From Chalciporus piperatus (Eukaryota > Basidiomycota > Agaricomycetes > Boletales > Boletaceae), in the NCBI GenBank assembly GCA_038093975.1, contig JBBPTG010000316.1, positions 1 through 25,125 of the forward strand: a stretch of DNA of 25,125 bases. Reading direction: 5' to 3'. The position numbers and the translations under genes are program-made. Under the pieces are notes generated by a model, which searched no databases, was not told the DNA's origin, and was given only the letters and a program-made list of their open reading frames with translations. The stretch's first letter is position 1; each line of letters begins with the position of its first letter. Positions 1 to 11,718 of the stretch are shown here, piece after piece.

Positions 1-1305
1 TACGATGAGATCTTCTCTCCAGTTGTCCGATTTGAGACAGTGCGAATGATGCTTGCACTCGCCGCTCTAGAAGATTGGCACATCACTGGACTAGATGTGC
101 GTTCTGCATATCTATATGGTCCACTGGAAGAAGAAATCTATATGGAATTTCCAGAAGGTTTTGCCACACCTGAGTTAGCCGGCAAAGTTCTCAAACTTCG
201 ACGCGCACTATACGGCCTTAAACAAGCTGGTATTACATGGTGGCGCGAATTAAAGAAGTCTATGGAGGAACTAGGCTTTAAAAAGATTTACTCAGACGCA
301 GGCATTTATGTCTACACACGCGGCAAAGTCTATGTCGTTGTTTATGTGGATGACGCCTTCTTTTGCGGTCCCAACAAGCTTGAGATTGATCAACTCAAAG
401 CAAAGTTTATGAAACGATGGGAATGCCGCGATCTCGGTGAGACAAATGAATTTCTCCGTATGAGGATTCGTCGAGACCGATCCAAACACTTGATCTTTGT
501 TGATCAATGCGATTACCTTGATAAGGTGGTTGAACGTTGCGGTATGCAAGATGCAAAACCAGCACGCACCCCTTTGCCTCAGGGATATTATCCGATCAAA
601 AACACACAAGATGTTGACCCTGTGTTACGGACACGTTTCCAAGTGGTCATCGGATCCCTACTATATATCATGCTCGGCACACGCCCGGACATAGCCTACG
701 CAGTTACTCAACTTGCGAGACAATCGGCAAATCCGACTTAAGAGCATCTTGATAAAGCACTCTATATCGTGAAGTACCTAAAGGGAACACGAGACTATGC
801 TCTCGTATACAATGAAAAGAGTGGTTCTGGTCTAATCGGACTCTCTGACTCTGATCTCGGAGCTGATCCAGAACGTTCACGCTCGCAGACAGGATACTTC
901 CTGAAACTCGCGAATGCAGCTTTCATGTGGAACTCGCATCTCCAAAAGAATACAGCGAACAGCACCACTGAAGCTGAGTACATTGCTTTGTCTAATTGCT
1001 GCAACCAAATCATTGGTGTAAAGCAAATGCTGAGTGAATTGGGATATAATCTAAAACCTGTTCCTCTCTGTGGCGACAATCAGGGATCGATATTTTTATC
1101 GCAAAATCCCGTCAACCAGAAAAAGCATAGACATATACGTATTGCTTATCACACCATTCGTGATGCAATCGAGGAAAAGCACGTTGAACTTTTCTACATC
1201 GAAGGAAATGAAAACCCTGCAGATATCTTTACAAAGAATCTGGGTTATATCAAATTCGAGAAGTTCCGTTCACTCCTTGGTCTAGTGATACATCGCGCCG
1301 ATTAG
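1..1305 (+). pseudogene. Ty1/Copia retrotransposon pol, 3' part (reverse transcriptase and RNase H), one nonsense codon
   Basis: The frame is open from base 1 (YDEIFSPVVRFETVR, the usual start of the copia RT domain), so the gag, protease and integrase parts lie outside the window. RT motifs seen: LDVRSAYLYGPLEEEIYM with the first catalytic Asp, and VVYVDDAFF with the YVDD box near base 345. An in-frame TAA at 739-741 sits in the linker between RT and RNase H; the same frame then continues without indel to 1305. RNase H motifs are present: GLSDSDLGAD, STTEAEYIAL, GDNQGSIFLSQNPV, HRHIRIAYHTIRD and NPADIFTKNL. The role of the intact protein would be to copy element RNA into DNA in the cytoplasmic particle. 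The rest of the domain structure looks intact, so the stop is probably a recent single substitution. Family assignment is secure; loss of function is inferred from the stop. Confidence 0.93.
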
Positions 1306-1371
1306 TTTGTGCGCATGAATATACATTCTTACTATGCTCGCATATACTAGCGTACACTAAGCATGGGGGAG

Positions 1372-1610
1372 TGTTGAACGTATTACATTCATAGTGTATA
1401 GTTCACTACGTTTCCATAAACGATAGTTGATTAGGTAATCACCACTGTACACTTATATATTCAAACTCAGTCAATCTGAGTTAATATAACTCTTTAACCA
1501 CAACCACAACGTTGCAATCAGGTGAGCGAGCACAAACTCCCTTTGTGTCTACGCAGTATGCTGCTCTGGTAGTCCATAGCCTTATGGCTTAGGATGACAC
1601 CAGTTCAACA
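1372..1610 (+). repeat. 3' LTR of the Copia element
   Basis: The LTR begins TGTTGAAC and ends GTTCAACA, a perfect 8-bp terminal inverted repeat, and is 239 bp long. A purine-rich tract (ATGGGGGAG, 1363-1371) abuts its 5' edge, as expected for the polypurine tract that primes plus-strand DNA. A TATA-like stretch (TTATATAT) lies at 1453-1460. The WD40 reading frame starts at the next bases. The likely 5-bp target duplication would be CAGGG (1611-1615), but the matching left flank is outside the window. Confidence 0.9.
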
Positions 1611-1612
1611 CA

Positions 1613-2553
1613 GGGTACGGAACTATTCGATTATGGAGCACCGATACGTGGTTGCATATTGGGGAACCCTGCAAGGGACACACGGACATGGTCGCGTCTT
1701 TGGCATTCTTACCAGAGACTAGGATGATTGTGTCGGGTTCGCGCGATCGAACAGTTCGCTTATGGGACGTTGACTCGGGATTACCATTTGGGAATCCTCT
1801 TGCTGGGCATACAGCCATAGTCGGGTGTGTTGCATCATCGCACGATGGCAAGTATGTCGCATCGGGCGCGGACGATTGCTCTGGGACGTGGGCAAGGGCT
1901 CGTGTCTTGGCAAACTCAAAGGGCACACACACTCGGTGATATCCGTTGCATTTTCGCCGACTAGCGACCGCATTATCTCGGGTTCCGTTGATTATACAGT
2001 ACGGATTTGGGACGTTAGGACACTATCCCAGGTCGGAAGCCCCCTCGTCGGCCACACCTTCTTAGTCAACTCAGTTGCATTCTCGCCAGACGGCGAGTGG
2101 GTTGTCTCAGGCTCCGACGATGGCACTGTCCGCGTCTGGAATTTCTCGACAGCCTTGCAGCTCCCTGGCCCCCTCGCCATCCATGCTATTTCTCCTTCCT
2201 CTATCTCCCCGCAACACGCTGGCGTGCTCGCGCCCCATTTGCATCCGCTCGACTCCGACGATCTGATAACTCCTGAGCGGTGCCACATCCGTTTCTCTCC
2301 CGTCCTCGACCACGCATTGGGGGATTCGCCGAGCATCATCGGCGTCTCAAACTGGACAGATCCTGTTGAGGTAGACAGCGATGGTTGGGTGATGGGCCCA
2401 AACCAATCTCGCCTCCTATGGATACCAGTCCATCGACGAGAACTTATACGGTTTTATGGGCGATCGACCACGATGTCATTTCCCAGGACCGTTGAACTAG
2501 ACCTTAGCAATATGGTGCATGGACAGACTTGGCACGAATGTTGGAACACATGA
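1613..2553 (+). pseudogene. C-terminal part of a WD40-repeat protein (NACHT/WD40 type), cut by the Copia insertion and frameshifted
   Basis: Translation from 1613 gives WD40 repeats at once (GTIRLW, then GHTDMVASLAF, SGSRDRTVRLWDV, GHTAIVGCVA). At about 1876 the repeat breaks after GADD, and the next blade (LLWDVGKG, GHTHSVISVAFSP, SGSVDYTVRIWDV, GHTFLVNSVAFSPDG, SGSDDGTVRVWNF) is in the other frame. This implies a small deletion that is not a multiple of three. After the blades comes a tail with WVMGPNQSRLLWIPVHRR and VELDLSNMVHGQTWHECW. That tail is typical of the long Agaricomycete WD40 proteins that often carry an N-terminal NACHT NTPase and belong to the STAND class linked to non-self recognition. 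The NTPase part is not in the window; its existence is inference. The start lies beyond the inserted element. Confidence 0.82.
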
Positions 2554-2793
2554 CCCATCCTTGCGTTGTGATTCCTAGACCAGATTCTCTTGTGTTTCCA
2601 GACGCCTCCACATCAGGAAAACCCTCAATTCACACAATCAGACAAATGCATCAGAATGTGTAGAAATGTCAACAATCATTTCGAACTCGAGACATTTCAA
2701 GCCCAATGTGTTCCCGACAGCGAGACTTTTACGAAAGACTAAGTACACAGCGACCAACGAGCAGAACACTAGTAGCTAGTGAGCCGAGTATCT

Positions 2794-5700
2794 CTAGATA
2801 ACGGTCATATATGCATGTCGATCAGTAAACGGGTTGACATAGAAACTATTACATTCTTCAAGAACATTGCTGCTTGCCCAGTGCGGAGGCGCGACTCGAC
2901 CGAAACAGGGAATGAGATGGATACTACGTCGAATAGAAGAGACGGAGATGATGCTGCATACACGGTCACCATTGCGGTTTGCGCGTGACACCTTGTACAT
3001 GCCGTGGTTGGTGCTTGGGGCAGTGAATGGTGTGAACCATTCAACATATGCCAAGTGAGGAGGAGCAGGCGTCCTGGGGCGAAATAAGGTGTCCTTCGCA
3101 TTCTCGGAGAGAGCAAATACCACTCGTACTTGCGCGACACGATATCCTTCACCATATGATCATCAGCATGATGCCACTCGCAAATCAAGACACCTACCTT
3201 CAACTCCTACATCCCCCCCCTCTCCAACTTTCACGAGCGCAGTGTCAAAACGACCTGGAACACTCTTCCCTCGTATATCATGGCGCTCGGGCTGACAATG
3301 AATGGTGTCGGCAGTCTTGTCTTTGATTTCGTGACCCAGGCCATCAATCGAGTGAAATTTGATCTTGTGGAACACGGGGACAGCGTAAAATGGCAAGACG
3401 ACACTGCATGCTTCACGCTCGAGTTGGATAGCATTAAGGCCAGGCTGCTGCAAGTGCACGACGAAACGGCTCAGGGCCTCGACGAAAAAACGCGCCCGGT
3501 AGGTATCGACGATTGTCTCCAATGTAACCCGATTCACGGAAGGGTGTTTCGTCATCTTCATGGTGCGGGCATAGCGCATATCCGGCGGGACCCGAATAAA
3601 TGCACGATTGCCCTGTTGTCGCCACGTGATGAATCTTTGATGCCAAATCACCTTCTCCCGACGTTCGAGCCATTTCGTCATCTGATAGTACTCCTCTTTA
3701 TGATTCGTCGCACGATAAGCATCCTTTGCGAGGTCGATGTGAAGGCGCTCCGTGTACTCGGTAGAATAGTTGTCTGTCGTACCGAAGAGTTGGATCATTT
3801 CGATGTAATGACGGAGGGAATGGAGTTTGGGCAGGTTGAAGTGCATACGGATGCCAAGATCAACGAAGATGGACTTATTCGCATGAAAGCGACTCAATGC
3901 GTCATCGAGGAGAAGGAGTGTGTCCGATGTATGGCAGGGGTATTGTGACAGATAAATGAAGTCAAGAATTGCCCGAGTTGCACGAAGGAGGCGAGCAGAG
4001 CTGAAACCGCCTGGTAAAGGGATATCGACGATAATGCCGAGCAAAAAGCGACACATCTGATCATGTTCGGTACCACTAACTCGTGACAACGAGCATATTC
4101 CCTTCATGAAGAGACGGACATTATGGTTGGGTGGGAGGCGGCGGCAACGGGCGTCAATCTCTGCCTCACTGCAGCAACCCTTAATCCATGCGAGAAGATG
4201 CTTTAAAATCCCTTGGTACAGTTGATGGAGGACATCGGGAGTGATGGATAGAAAGATGTTGAGATATGGATGATGCTCCCAGAACGGCTTGTAAATTGGT
4301 TTGATCCCGACATCTCGACATGCCTGAGTGAAAGCAACATAATCTTCATCGACCAAAGCCAGCGCATTCAGGACCTCATTCAGGTCTCGTAATTCCGCGG
4401 GGGAATCCGAGCTGCCAAGATCATCGTGCTCGATGTCGCACTTCAAGTTCGGGCATTCGCCCGTCTTTGTCCCAGTGACGAGCACCTGTTCCGGATAGTC
4501 TGCTGAGTAACAGGCCACAATTGGGTGCCCTCGACGTACTGTACCGTCACCACTGGTCAATGGAACCCATTCGCGGCCTGCCTTCTCAATCGGCTCCAGA
4601 ATATGACGCATGCATGCGTGAAACAAATTTGTGAGTGCTCGACGACGTGCTGCTTTATTCGTGATGTGTTCGAGTCGAGTGACAGGAAGATATGCTAGGA
4701 GAATCCAGCCTCCTTGAGAGGGCTTACGGCGGATATCCTTCGGAAGATTGCCTATTGTCATGTAGACCGGATAACATGCCTTGTTTCGGAACATGGTGAC
4801 CTGCGTCTTGTCGGATGATAAAATAATCGGGATGACAGTAGCACCTGGCTGGTTGCGCTCGAGTTGTTTCTATGAAGCAAGTCGGTCAGAATCTCGTTCC
4901 CAATATATTAGATGATAATGACGTACCTGAACATCCCACCACCATTGTCCTGTGTGCATATCGTGGTACATTCGCGTCGACTGCTCCTCATCCATATAGT
5001 GCCGTTCGGGGGCGAAGATCAGCTGGGATGTGAACTCGGGGTCGCCATATAACGCCTGTATGCACTGCATGACATCCCGATAGAATATATCGAATGCTTC
5101 ACCCCCGAGTATGATTTCTTTCTGGATGAACGGTGGACGTTTCGCTGGTAGTCTGTCGACAATTCGATTTAACTCACGGCTGTTCTTGTATGATAGATCC
5201 AGTGCACGCGAAACCTATGAAGTACGTCACATCAATATTCGTCAAAATGATGGGATACTACTATGACTTACGCCCTCGATTTGCAGAAGCTCAGTGAACG
5301 CAGTCTCTCCTGGACCACGGAGCTTCGCCCAGCATGCTACCTCGTAGTCTACACGCGACCGAAATGGTGCATAAATGTTCTCCTCAGCAGAGGGTCCGAG
5401 TTCGGTTTGGTAATCTGCATATGAGTGGGTCGTCTGCATGACCGGTTGCCCAGCACGGCCATAAGGGAATTGGGTGATGATTGGGTCTTGAGGTTGCCCG
5501 ATTGCATCTCGCGCATGTCGAGCATGTCGTACATTGTCTTCTGCTACACCCCCGTTGTCCATTTCATCCTCGTCGCCGGGCCCCCGTGGTGGATCTAACA
5601 CAGCAGGACGAGGAGGCTCCCATCCATGTTCCATTTCCGCCTGCTCAGCTTCATCTAATGCCTGCGCCTCTTCTTCTGCATCTTCGTCCGATTCGATGTC

Positions 5701-6114
5701 ATCATCTGAGTCTACAGTGTCAGCGAGTCGTAATCAATGTCCATGTTGACAAAACAGTTCGAATCTATGTTTACTTACCAGTCATGACAGTCGTGGCTAG
5801 TATATCATGGTTGGGCACAGGTGATCCTGAGTGTGAAATTGGAGGCGGACTAGCAACACGATCAGGAGTATCTGAGTGCGGCACTGGGGAGACTCGGAGG
5901 GGGTCAGGAGGCATAACGTGATCTCGGTGAGCAGTAGCTTGCTCGAAGGTATCACTATTCGGGGGGCATTGACAGAGTGTGGGTGATCATTGTCGCCGTC
6001 GGGGACATTCATGCGCTGATGGATGGCAACACAGGGGGGATTATGTGTAAGTGCAAGGTGACGAGAGTAGCCTGGAATCGAGAAAGCACGATTGCAACCT
6101 GCACATATGATCAT
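2794..6114 (-). CDS. Plavaka-type DNA transposase (CACTA/EnSpm group), five exons, one apparent 1-nt slip
   Basis: The model on the minus strand has exons 6114-5779, 5711-5272, 5214-4927, 4869-3198 and 3146-2794; all four introns (67, 57, 57, 51 nt) are GT-AG and keep phase. The start ATG at 6114 opens [11 protein letters not shown], a C2H2-like finger with C4, C7, H19 and H24/C28. Conserved Plavaka blocks follow: [113 protein letters not shown] and AYVEWFTPF. The length of about 1,029 codons fits the family. The enzyme would cut and paste its element in the nucleus. One problem is visible: the finger frame and the downstream frame differ by one base at a six-C run (plus-strand G6, 5961-5966). 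This is either a real frameshift, a sequencing slip, or an unrecognised small intron. No convincing terminal inverted repeats were found. Confidence 0.88.
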
Positions 6115-6648
6115 GGTGGACAATGACCGTGGGGGGGACTCGCAGGGTGGCAAAAAGGTCGCTGGTAGGGCTTCAGACACAATGCCAAGGAAGAGATGGT
6201 AACATACCAGTAAAAAGTGCTTCATTGATTGTCCGATGGCCCCCAAAAAACAGAGGGACCACATGAGACTCGACATCGGCTCGGGGGGACAGCACTAGTT
6301 GTGAGGAACAAATATTGAACTGATCGTAAATGTCAGAGCTGACAGTCACAGTATAGGCTTACATGGGTGAATGCCGGCCGGTGACTGATGCGAGCGGTCC
6401 CAAAACCATTGGGGAAAGTTCAGATGGCAGTTGATATTGAGACATATTAGGTTGGATGATGTCGGCAAGCAGCTGGTGGTCCCAACAAATTGAGGAACAT
6501 CCTGAGCACCCGGAGGGCATTGGGGGACAATACAGAACGGATCGATCGTTCCGAATCCTCTGTCACACCTATAAGTATCTTGTTAGGTTGCGAGGGACAT
6601 ATCAAATTAGCCCAAAAACTTCGACCCACCAATCACTCTTGTTTAGAG
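6115..6648. other. Intergenic region between two divergent genes
   Basis: This stretch separates the transposase gene on the minus strand from the DUF6532 gene on the plus strand and must hold both promoters. I see no convincing TATA box, inverted repeat or further gene. The downstream gene's frame stays open back to 6490, but the ATG at 6649 is the better supported start. Confidence 0.5.
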
Positions 6649-9275
6649 ATGACTGCGCTCGCCGGTCACAAAGAGCTCGATCCGAGCAGAGTTGCTGCCC
6701 AGAAGAGGGCCGCCAAGCGTTTTCAAACGGCCAATCCCGGTGACCCACTCGACATGCCTGAGGAGGGTGAGACCTTGGCCGCCATGCAGAACAATGGTCA
6801 GGGTGACCATGTGGCAGCCAGTGAGTACAACATTGAGGCTGACGACTCGTATCATGCTCACCACGAAAATTTCACAGGGCCGTCTCGCAAGGCCAAAGAG
6901 ACTGCGAAGGAAAATAAAGGTATCAGTACCAATGCATTCACCACCATCGCCAGTGTTAGACAAAACTACTTACCTTGATTGTGGTGATAGTTTGGCAGAG
7001 TGACCGTGGTGGTCATCGCAAACGTTCTGCCCCAGTCTCAACGGACGGTCTTGATGGGGAACCAAAGCAGAAGGAACGTCGTACGAAGAAGACTGACAAG
7101 GGACACAGTCAGTACATGGGAACTCAACTCCATTGAAGATAGATCACTCACGCGGCCACTGTACAACAGATTTGGAGGGCTCAGACGAAGAGCCTGAGGT
7201 GGGTGGAGAAAACTTGAAGGAGTTGGCGAGTGTAGGTAAGGGAAACAAGAAGCGCACCGTGACCTCACGGAAAACATGCGGTGAGTGACTCTAGTAATGA
7301 ATGACATCATCAGCGCACTAACTCCTCACATTCACCTTTGGCACGCAGTTACGCCAACACAGTCGAAACGAGGGCGCGGCAAGAGTGCTACATCAACTCT
7401 CAGCACTCCATCTCAAGCCAACAAGAACTTGAAGACCGGGAAAGGCAGAAAACCTAGCAAGGTATCCCTTGGAGTTCGACCCATGGATGACTCCGATGTC
7501 AGTGCCAGTATTGCGGATGAAGATGAGGGCCCGCGTGACCACGACATGGACAACGGTTCTTCTGTTTCAAATGACGAAGGAGGCGATCACGAAAGTGGTC
7601 AGGAAAGTGAGGATGAGTTCCTCCATACCATTAGCGAGAACGCATCCAAACTTCGGGAAACTCTCTCAAAGGAGGTAAGTGCGACAGTGGATCCCAGCCC
7701 AGATACTACTAACTATGTTTCTTCGTGAGATCCCCCAGATGCCAACCGGCGTGCAGGCCATGTCAGTACAATCTACCCCACACACTCAGCGGATGAAGGT
7801 TGATGGTAGTCACAGTCTTGCTGTGACTCCGGGCCCACAGAAAGTGAGTAACCTTGTGATTCGTACTAGTGCTCACTTGAACACACTTGCCACGGCGGCA
7901 AAATGGTACTAGGGGCGAGCGGCAACGAAGTTGGAAGCGCGACATGCCTTGGAAGTGAGTGGTTACTAACGTGTCAACAATCTGTGCGCTGACATGCGGC
8001 TAGCGGGCTGAAGTCGTCGGAGACTCGGAGACAGTCAAAAAGGGAGAAATAAAAGGAGGAGCATCCGCTGAGAACACCACCGCTGTCAAGGTCGAGGCTA
8101 CAGACCACGTGAACCCCCTCGCTCAGCATCGTGATCCATTCGCAGTCTACCATCCCTCCCTGACCACCGACCTTGTTTTGCCAGAGTCCGAGAGTGCGCC
8201 TATCTCGATCAAAGCACAGGCGCCGCATGTCCAGGAGCTGATACAAAATGGTATTGACTTGTTCCTGAAGGAGATTCTATTCGAGAAAGGTTTCCCCTTG
8301 GTCAAGGATAAACGTCTCATGGCCCTGAACACGATGACGGATAGTGCAAGGTCGATGGGGCTATTGGATATCGCCAACAGGTTGACAAGTGATTCGAAGT
8401 ATGCCAGCCGCTTGGCCCAGTTGGTAAGTGTTTGCTCTTCGTGTTCGTCACTGCCAGGTTCGCTGATTTTTGATGTCGCACTCAATCCACTTTAGCCCGA
8501 GGGTCGGCTGGCCACTTGGCGCCAGAACTTCAAGAGGACCGCTCAGACGATCGTCATATCTGGTTTTGGGCTGAAGAAAGGGTGCGCAGACCACGTAGCA
8601 ACGCTGTTGAAGTTGGACAACTTTATCTATCCTCTAAACACGAAGGTAATTCAAACTTACCTTCTACTGGACACGTACGATGATAATTTGTTCAGGGACA
8701 GCCGAAGCGCCATGAACCATTCCACAACCCGGTGATTTTGGACATTTTACGCGCGACTGTCTTCAATGGACCAACATCATATGGGGCCAAGTATGGAGAC
8801 CACTTTGTCTCAGTGCTCGACGACCGCGAAGACGAGCCTGAGCTCCCGTGCGGACTGGTGGCGTTCACGGCCACCACGGTAAGTGGATGCACTTTATTGA
8901 TTATTTTTACTGATCAGTTTAACAGGTATACTCTGTCTTGAGCGACTGGCGCAACGGAGTGGGACCACGCGACCCCGACAAGGTGTCCTATATTCACGAA
9001 CAACATTACCAGGTGTTTGGCAAATTCCAGCAACTTCTCCGATTCATCTACAAGACTGGCGACGAAGGCCCCAAGAGGTACCATCACTTGTTGTCCCACA
9101 TGTACCGCGATGTCTCGTAAGTCATTGGTTGTTCATCCCGGCGTTTCTCGAAGGTAATTTTGGTTACTATAGGGTCGACGCCTCGGAAACCGAGATTCAG
9201 ATGGCAACATTCGCTCAAGTTGATCTCGATAACATGGTCACTGGCGATGAGGAGGGCAACAGTGGTTCGGTCTGA
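6649..9275 (+). CDS. DUF6532 protein, 11 exons, intact
   Basis: Exons: 6649-6919, 6991-7107, 7170-7280, 7349-7674, 7739-7843 (or from 7730), 7913-7954, 8004-8423, 8496-8645, 8696-8878, 8926-9116 and 9173-9275. All introns are short GT-AG and every junction keeps phase, giving about 672 residues. The first ~350 residues are low-complexity, with basic patches (KKRTVTSRK, SKRGRGKS) and acidic Ser/Asp/Glu runs, as in a nuclear protein. The last ~300 residues match the DUF6532 pattern known from Agaricomycetes: APHVQELIQNGIDLFLKEIL, FPLVKDKRLM, WRQNFKRTAQTIV, NPVILDILRATVF, LVAFTATTVYSVLSDWRNG and YHHLLSHMYRDVS. The function of this family is unknown to me. These genes are often multicopy in mushroom genomes. 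The start at MTALAGHKELDPSR is chosen because the residues before it look random. Confidence 0.85.
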
Positions 9276-9501
9276 CAGAAGGTTTTGTATACTCCACGTT
9301 GTCTCTGAATGCATGATAATGTGTGCAATGGCGAAAATATATGTGCATATGGTTATTTTTCTTAAAAATTGTGTACACAGTGTTCAACTTAAGTTATTGA
9401 GGGGCAATGTAAGTAAAGGGAAACATTTCCTCGCATTTGCATGCAAATGTGGATTCGGGGTTTCCCTGATGCAAAGTGTATTGTTTCGTATGTACGCTTT
9501 A

Positions 9502-9572
9502 CAGCGGTTTGCAAAACTAATGGCATTCGCGACTGTTTTTTCTTCGTCTACCGCGTGTTCCAAAAAAGGAAA
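9502..9572 (+). repeat. Left terminal inverted repeat
   Basis: Begins CAGCGGTTTGCAAAACTAAT and matches the reverse complement of 10551-10621 with 6 mismatches. Confidence 0.7.
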
Positions 9573-10550
9573 CTCAGAGAAATCTCTCGATGTGCGCATA
9601 CATTCAGCCTCGTGGTGACAACGGGGAACCGGAGGATCAGTGACGACAACATCAAAAGGTGTGTCCTGAATCTGTGGGACCATAGCTGGACTCTTGAAGA
9701 TATCCGCCAAGTCCTCTGAGGAATGTAGCTACTACTGGTGGAAGCAGATCTTCGAAGAGCCTGAACTATGACATTCAAGCTTCAAGCATTGCATTGTCGA
9801 CCACTCTCACCCCTTAGCAGTCACACTTGGCTACTCACAAGAGCCACTTTGATGATACTCGAAGGCCTTTGTGCTGAAAATTCCGCAGCTTTTCCTTGAC
9901 ATGTACGTGGCTCAGAGATCAACACGGAATCATGATCACACCACCTACGCTTCTCACAACCTGCTTGAGGCTGGACTTACCCCATGGGTTAGCTGCGGAA
10001 CGAAATCACAAGCAAGGAGATCGAAACCATGCTTCAAACTCGGTTTATTGGCGATGGGTCTGTGATTGATGAAACTAGCAAAAACGAGCACACATATGCG
10101 CGCATATATTTTCCAGATCGTTTGGGCTCCGTTATCGTCTCGGTTGACCATTGAATGCCTTCTGCGTTGTCGGCCTTCGTTGATCCTTTGACGGTGTCCG
10201 ATCAGGTCGTCGGAATTGTCAGAGTACTGCTTCCGGGTCCGCTTGTCGCCTTCGAAGCGGACGAACTTGAGCAGCATGGGTTTGGGGTCAGAGGAACCTG
10301 TCGCTGAGTCTGCAGAGTCGTTCGGACTGACTTCAGGCTTCTGAGCATTCGAAAAGATGAGTATATGCGAGTGCGAGTACACCACATACCTTTTTAGAGA
10401 GTCTGTTGGTAGTGTCTGATGCCTGTGATGGCTCCCGCTGGATCGTTATGGCCTTCAAACACAAGTAAGCACCCACCTAACAGTCGCTTGTCGCCCATCG
10501 TAGTGTGAAACGACAGGTTTGTCGCCACGAACGTAGCGTAGCGTACTGGA

Positions 10551-10621
10551 TTTCCTTTTTTGGATCACGCGGTGGACGAAGAGAAAAAAGTCGCGAGTGC
10601 CATTAGTTTCGCAAACCGCTG
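10551..10621 (-). repeat. Right terminal inverted repeat
   Basis: Ends GCAAACCGCTG immediately before TA, the mirror of the left end. Confidence 0.7.
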
Positions 10622-11718
10622 TAATCTAGCTCAGAACTACAGATACGAGAACGCCAATTCGACAATTCGCCATCTGTCGATCCACTCGCGTGCCCAAAGT
10701 CAGTGAGCAACTATGCGACCGCGACATACCTTTCGAGATGTGCACAAATTTCGAACAGTTGGGGTGGTGGTCGAAGGAGTTTGACTGATTTTGACTGGGG
10801 GAAGACGAGGACGGGTGATCAATTGAATGCAGTTGCGGCCCGGGGGAGAGTGTGACTCCCGTTCATTCCATTCCCCTGTTTTTCAAGACTCCCAACCTGA
10901 TCGATGTTCTACTATCACCGCCGTAGGAGCAATTTCTGTCTATCATTGAGGTCACTTGTCCGACTTCAAGTTCGTAACCTGTAAAGGGGAGATAGCTTTG
11001 GGTCTGGACGACGACCAACCTTGACGATCCACGACGGAACGCATTCGACGTCGAAGTCATCGCAGTGTATCATACCTGATGTGAAATGCGTGGAGCTGAC
11101 TGTGCCGGACTTGCGCTGGGGCGAGGTGTGTCGATATTCAAGTTGTACATACCGACATACTCTAACAGCGATCTTGAGTAGGAGCCTACCGTCACGTCCT
11201 TGTAAAGAGCAGCAAGCTCCGATTACTTACACTCAAAGATTTCGTTTTCATATGGTCGAGACCACTCCTCGAAATGCCAGTGGTGTTACGGCAGATCGAT
11301 CGATTGAGCTGTCAACGATAAACAGTCGATGGACATGCATGAAATAAAACCAGATCCCTGGGGTGACATCAATTCCCCCACTTATGCGTCAGCCCAGACT
11401 GACGACTCAGAAGGCAAAGAAGCGTGGGTGCATTGTCTGGGCTGAGATAGAGACTCGGCGGGTGTGACGAGTGCGGATTCTGCGGTGGGTTGACGACACA
11501 GACACCTCTGAGATGGAGAGTGTCCACTGAGATTCCTGCCCGCAGTTTGGTCCCGGGTGTGGATTTCCTGCCAAATTTCACCTCTCGTCACTGTGACGTC
11601 GAGAAAGTGCAATCATTAGTGGTATTCAAGTAGGTTATTATCGGGCTATGATTCGGATATTCTCGGAATCTAGACCATGCCCAAACGAACATGTAACTGC
11701 ATCGGAGTTTGAAAAATC
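10622..11718. other. About 1.1 kb without a recognisable gene
   Basis: Only short open frames occur (for example 10863-11060 on the minus strand). None shows a domain, codon bias or a convincing splice chain. The last part must include the original promoter of the gene starting at 11719. Confidence 0.5.

Larger units (their letters stand above)
9502..10621. mobile_element. Candidate non-autonomous Tc1/mariner-superfamily element
   Basis: The ends form inverted repeats of about 71 bp (9502-9572 and 10551-10621) that differ at 6 positions and begin CAGCGGTTTGC. The dinucleotide TA flanks both ends (9500-9501 and 10622-10623), the target duplication expected for Tc1/mariner-type elements. The 1.1-kb interior encodes no recognisable transposase. 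On the minus strand it has a coding-like stretch at about 10200-10440, with a possible short intron, that I cannot assign. Superfamily is inferred only from the TA flank and the repeat design. Confidence 0.6.

Noticed and set aside
2767..6298. CACTAG at 2767-2772 and 6293-6298 as possible terminal repeats of the Plavaka transposon
   Set aside because: Beyond the six-base palindromic core the two ends do not align as inverted repeats, and no target duplication is visible.
9384..9710. Minus-strand open frame with HAVDEEKTVANAISFANRC as a gene
   Set aside because: The recognisable part is the terminal inverted repeat. The other copy of the same segment differs equally at silent and replacement sites, so no coding constraint is seen.
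9499..10624. PIF/Harbinger assignment with TTA/TAA as target duplication
   Set aside because: The trinucleotides are inverted (TTA left, TAA right), not a direct repeat; TA direct repeats fit better.
10863..11060. 65-codon minus-strand frame as a first exon
   Set aside because: No plausible continuation, domain or splice chain could be found.
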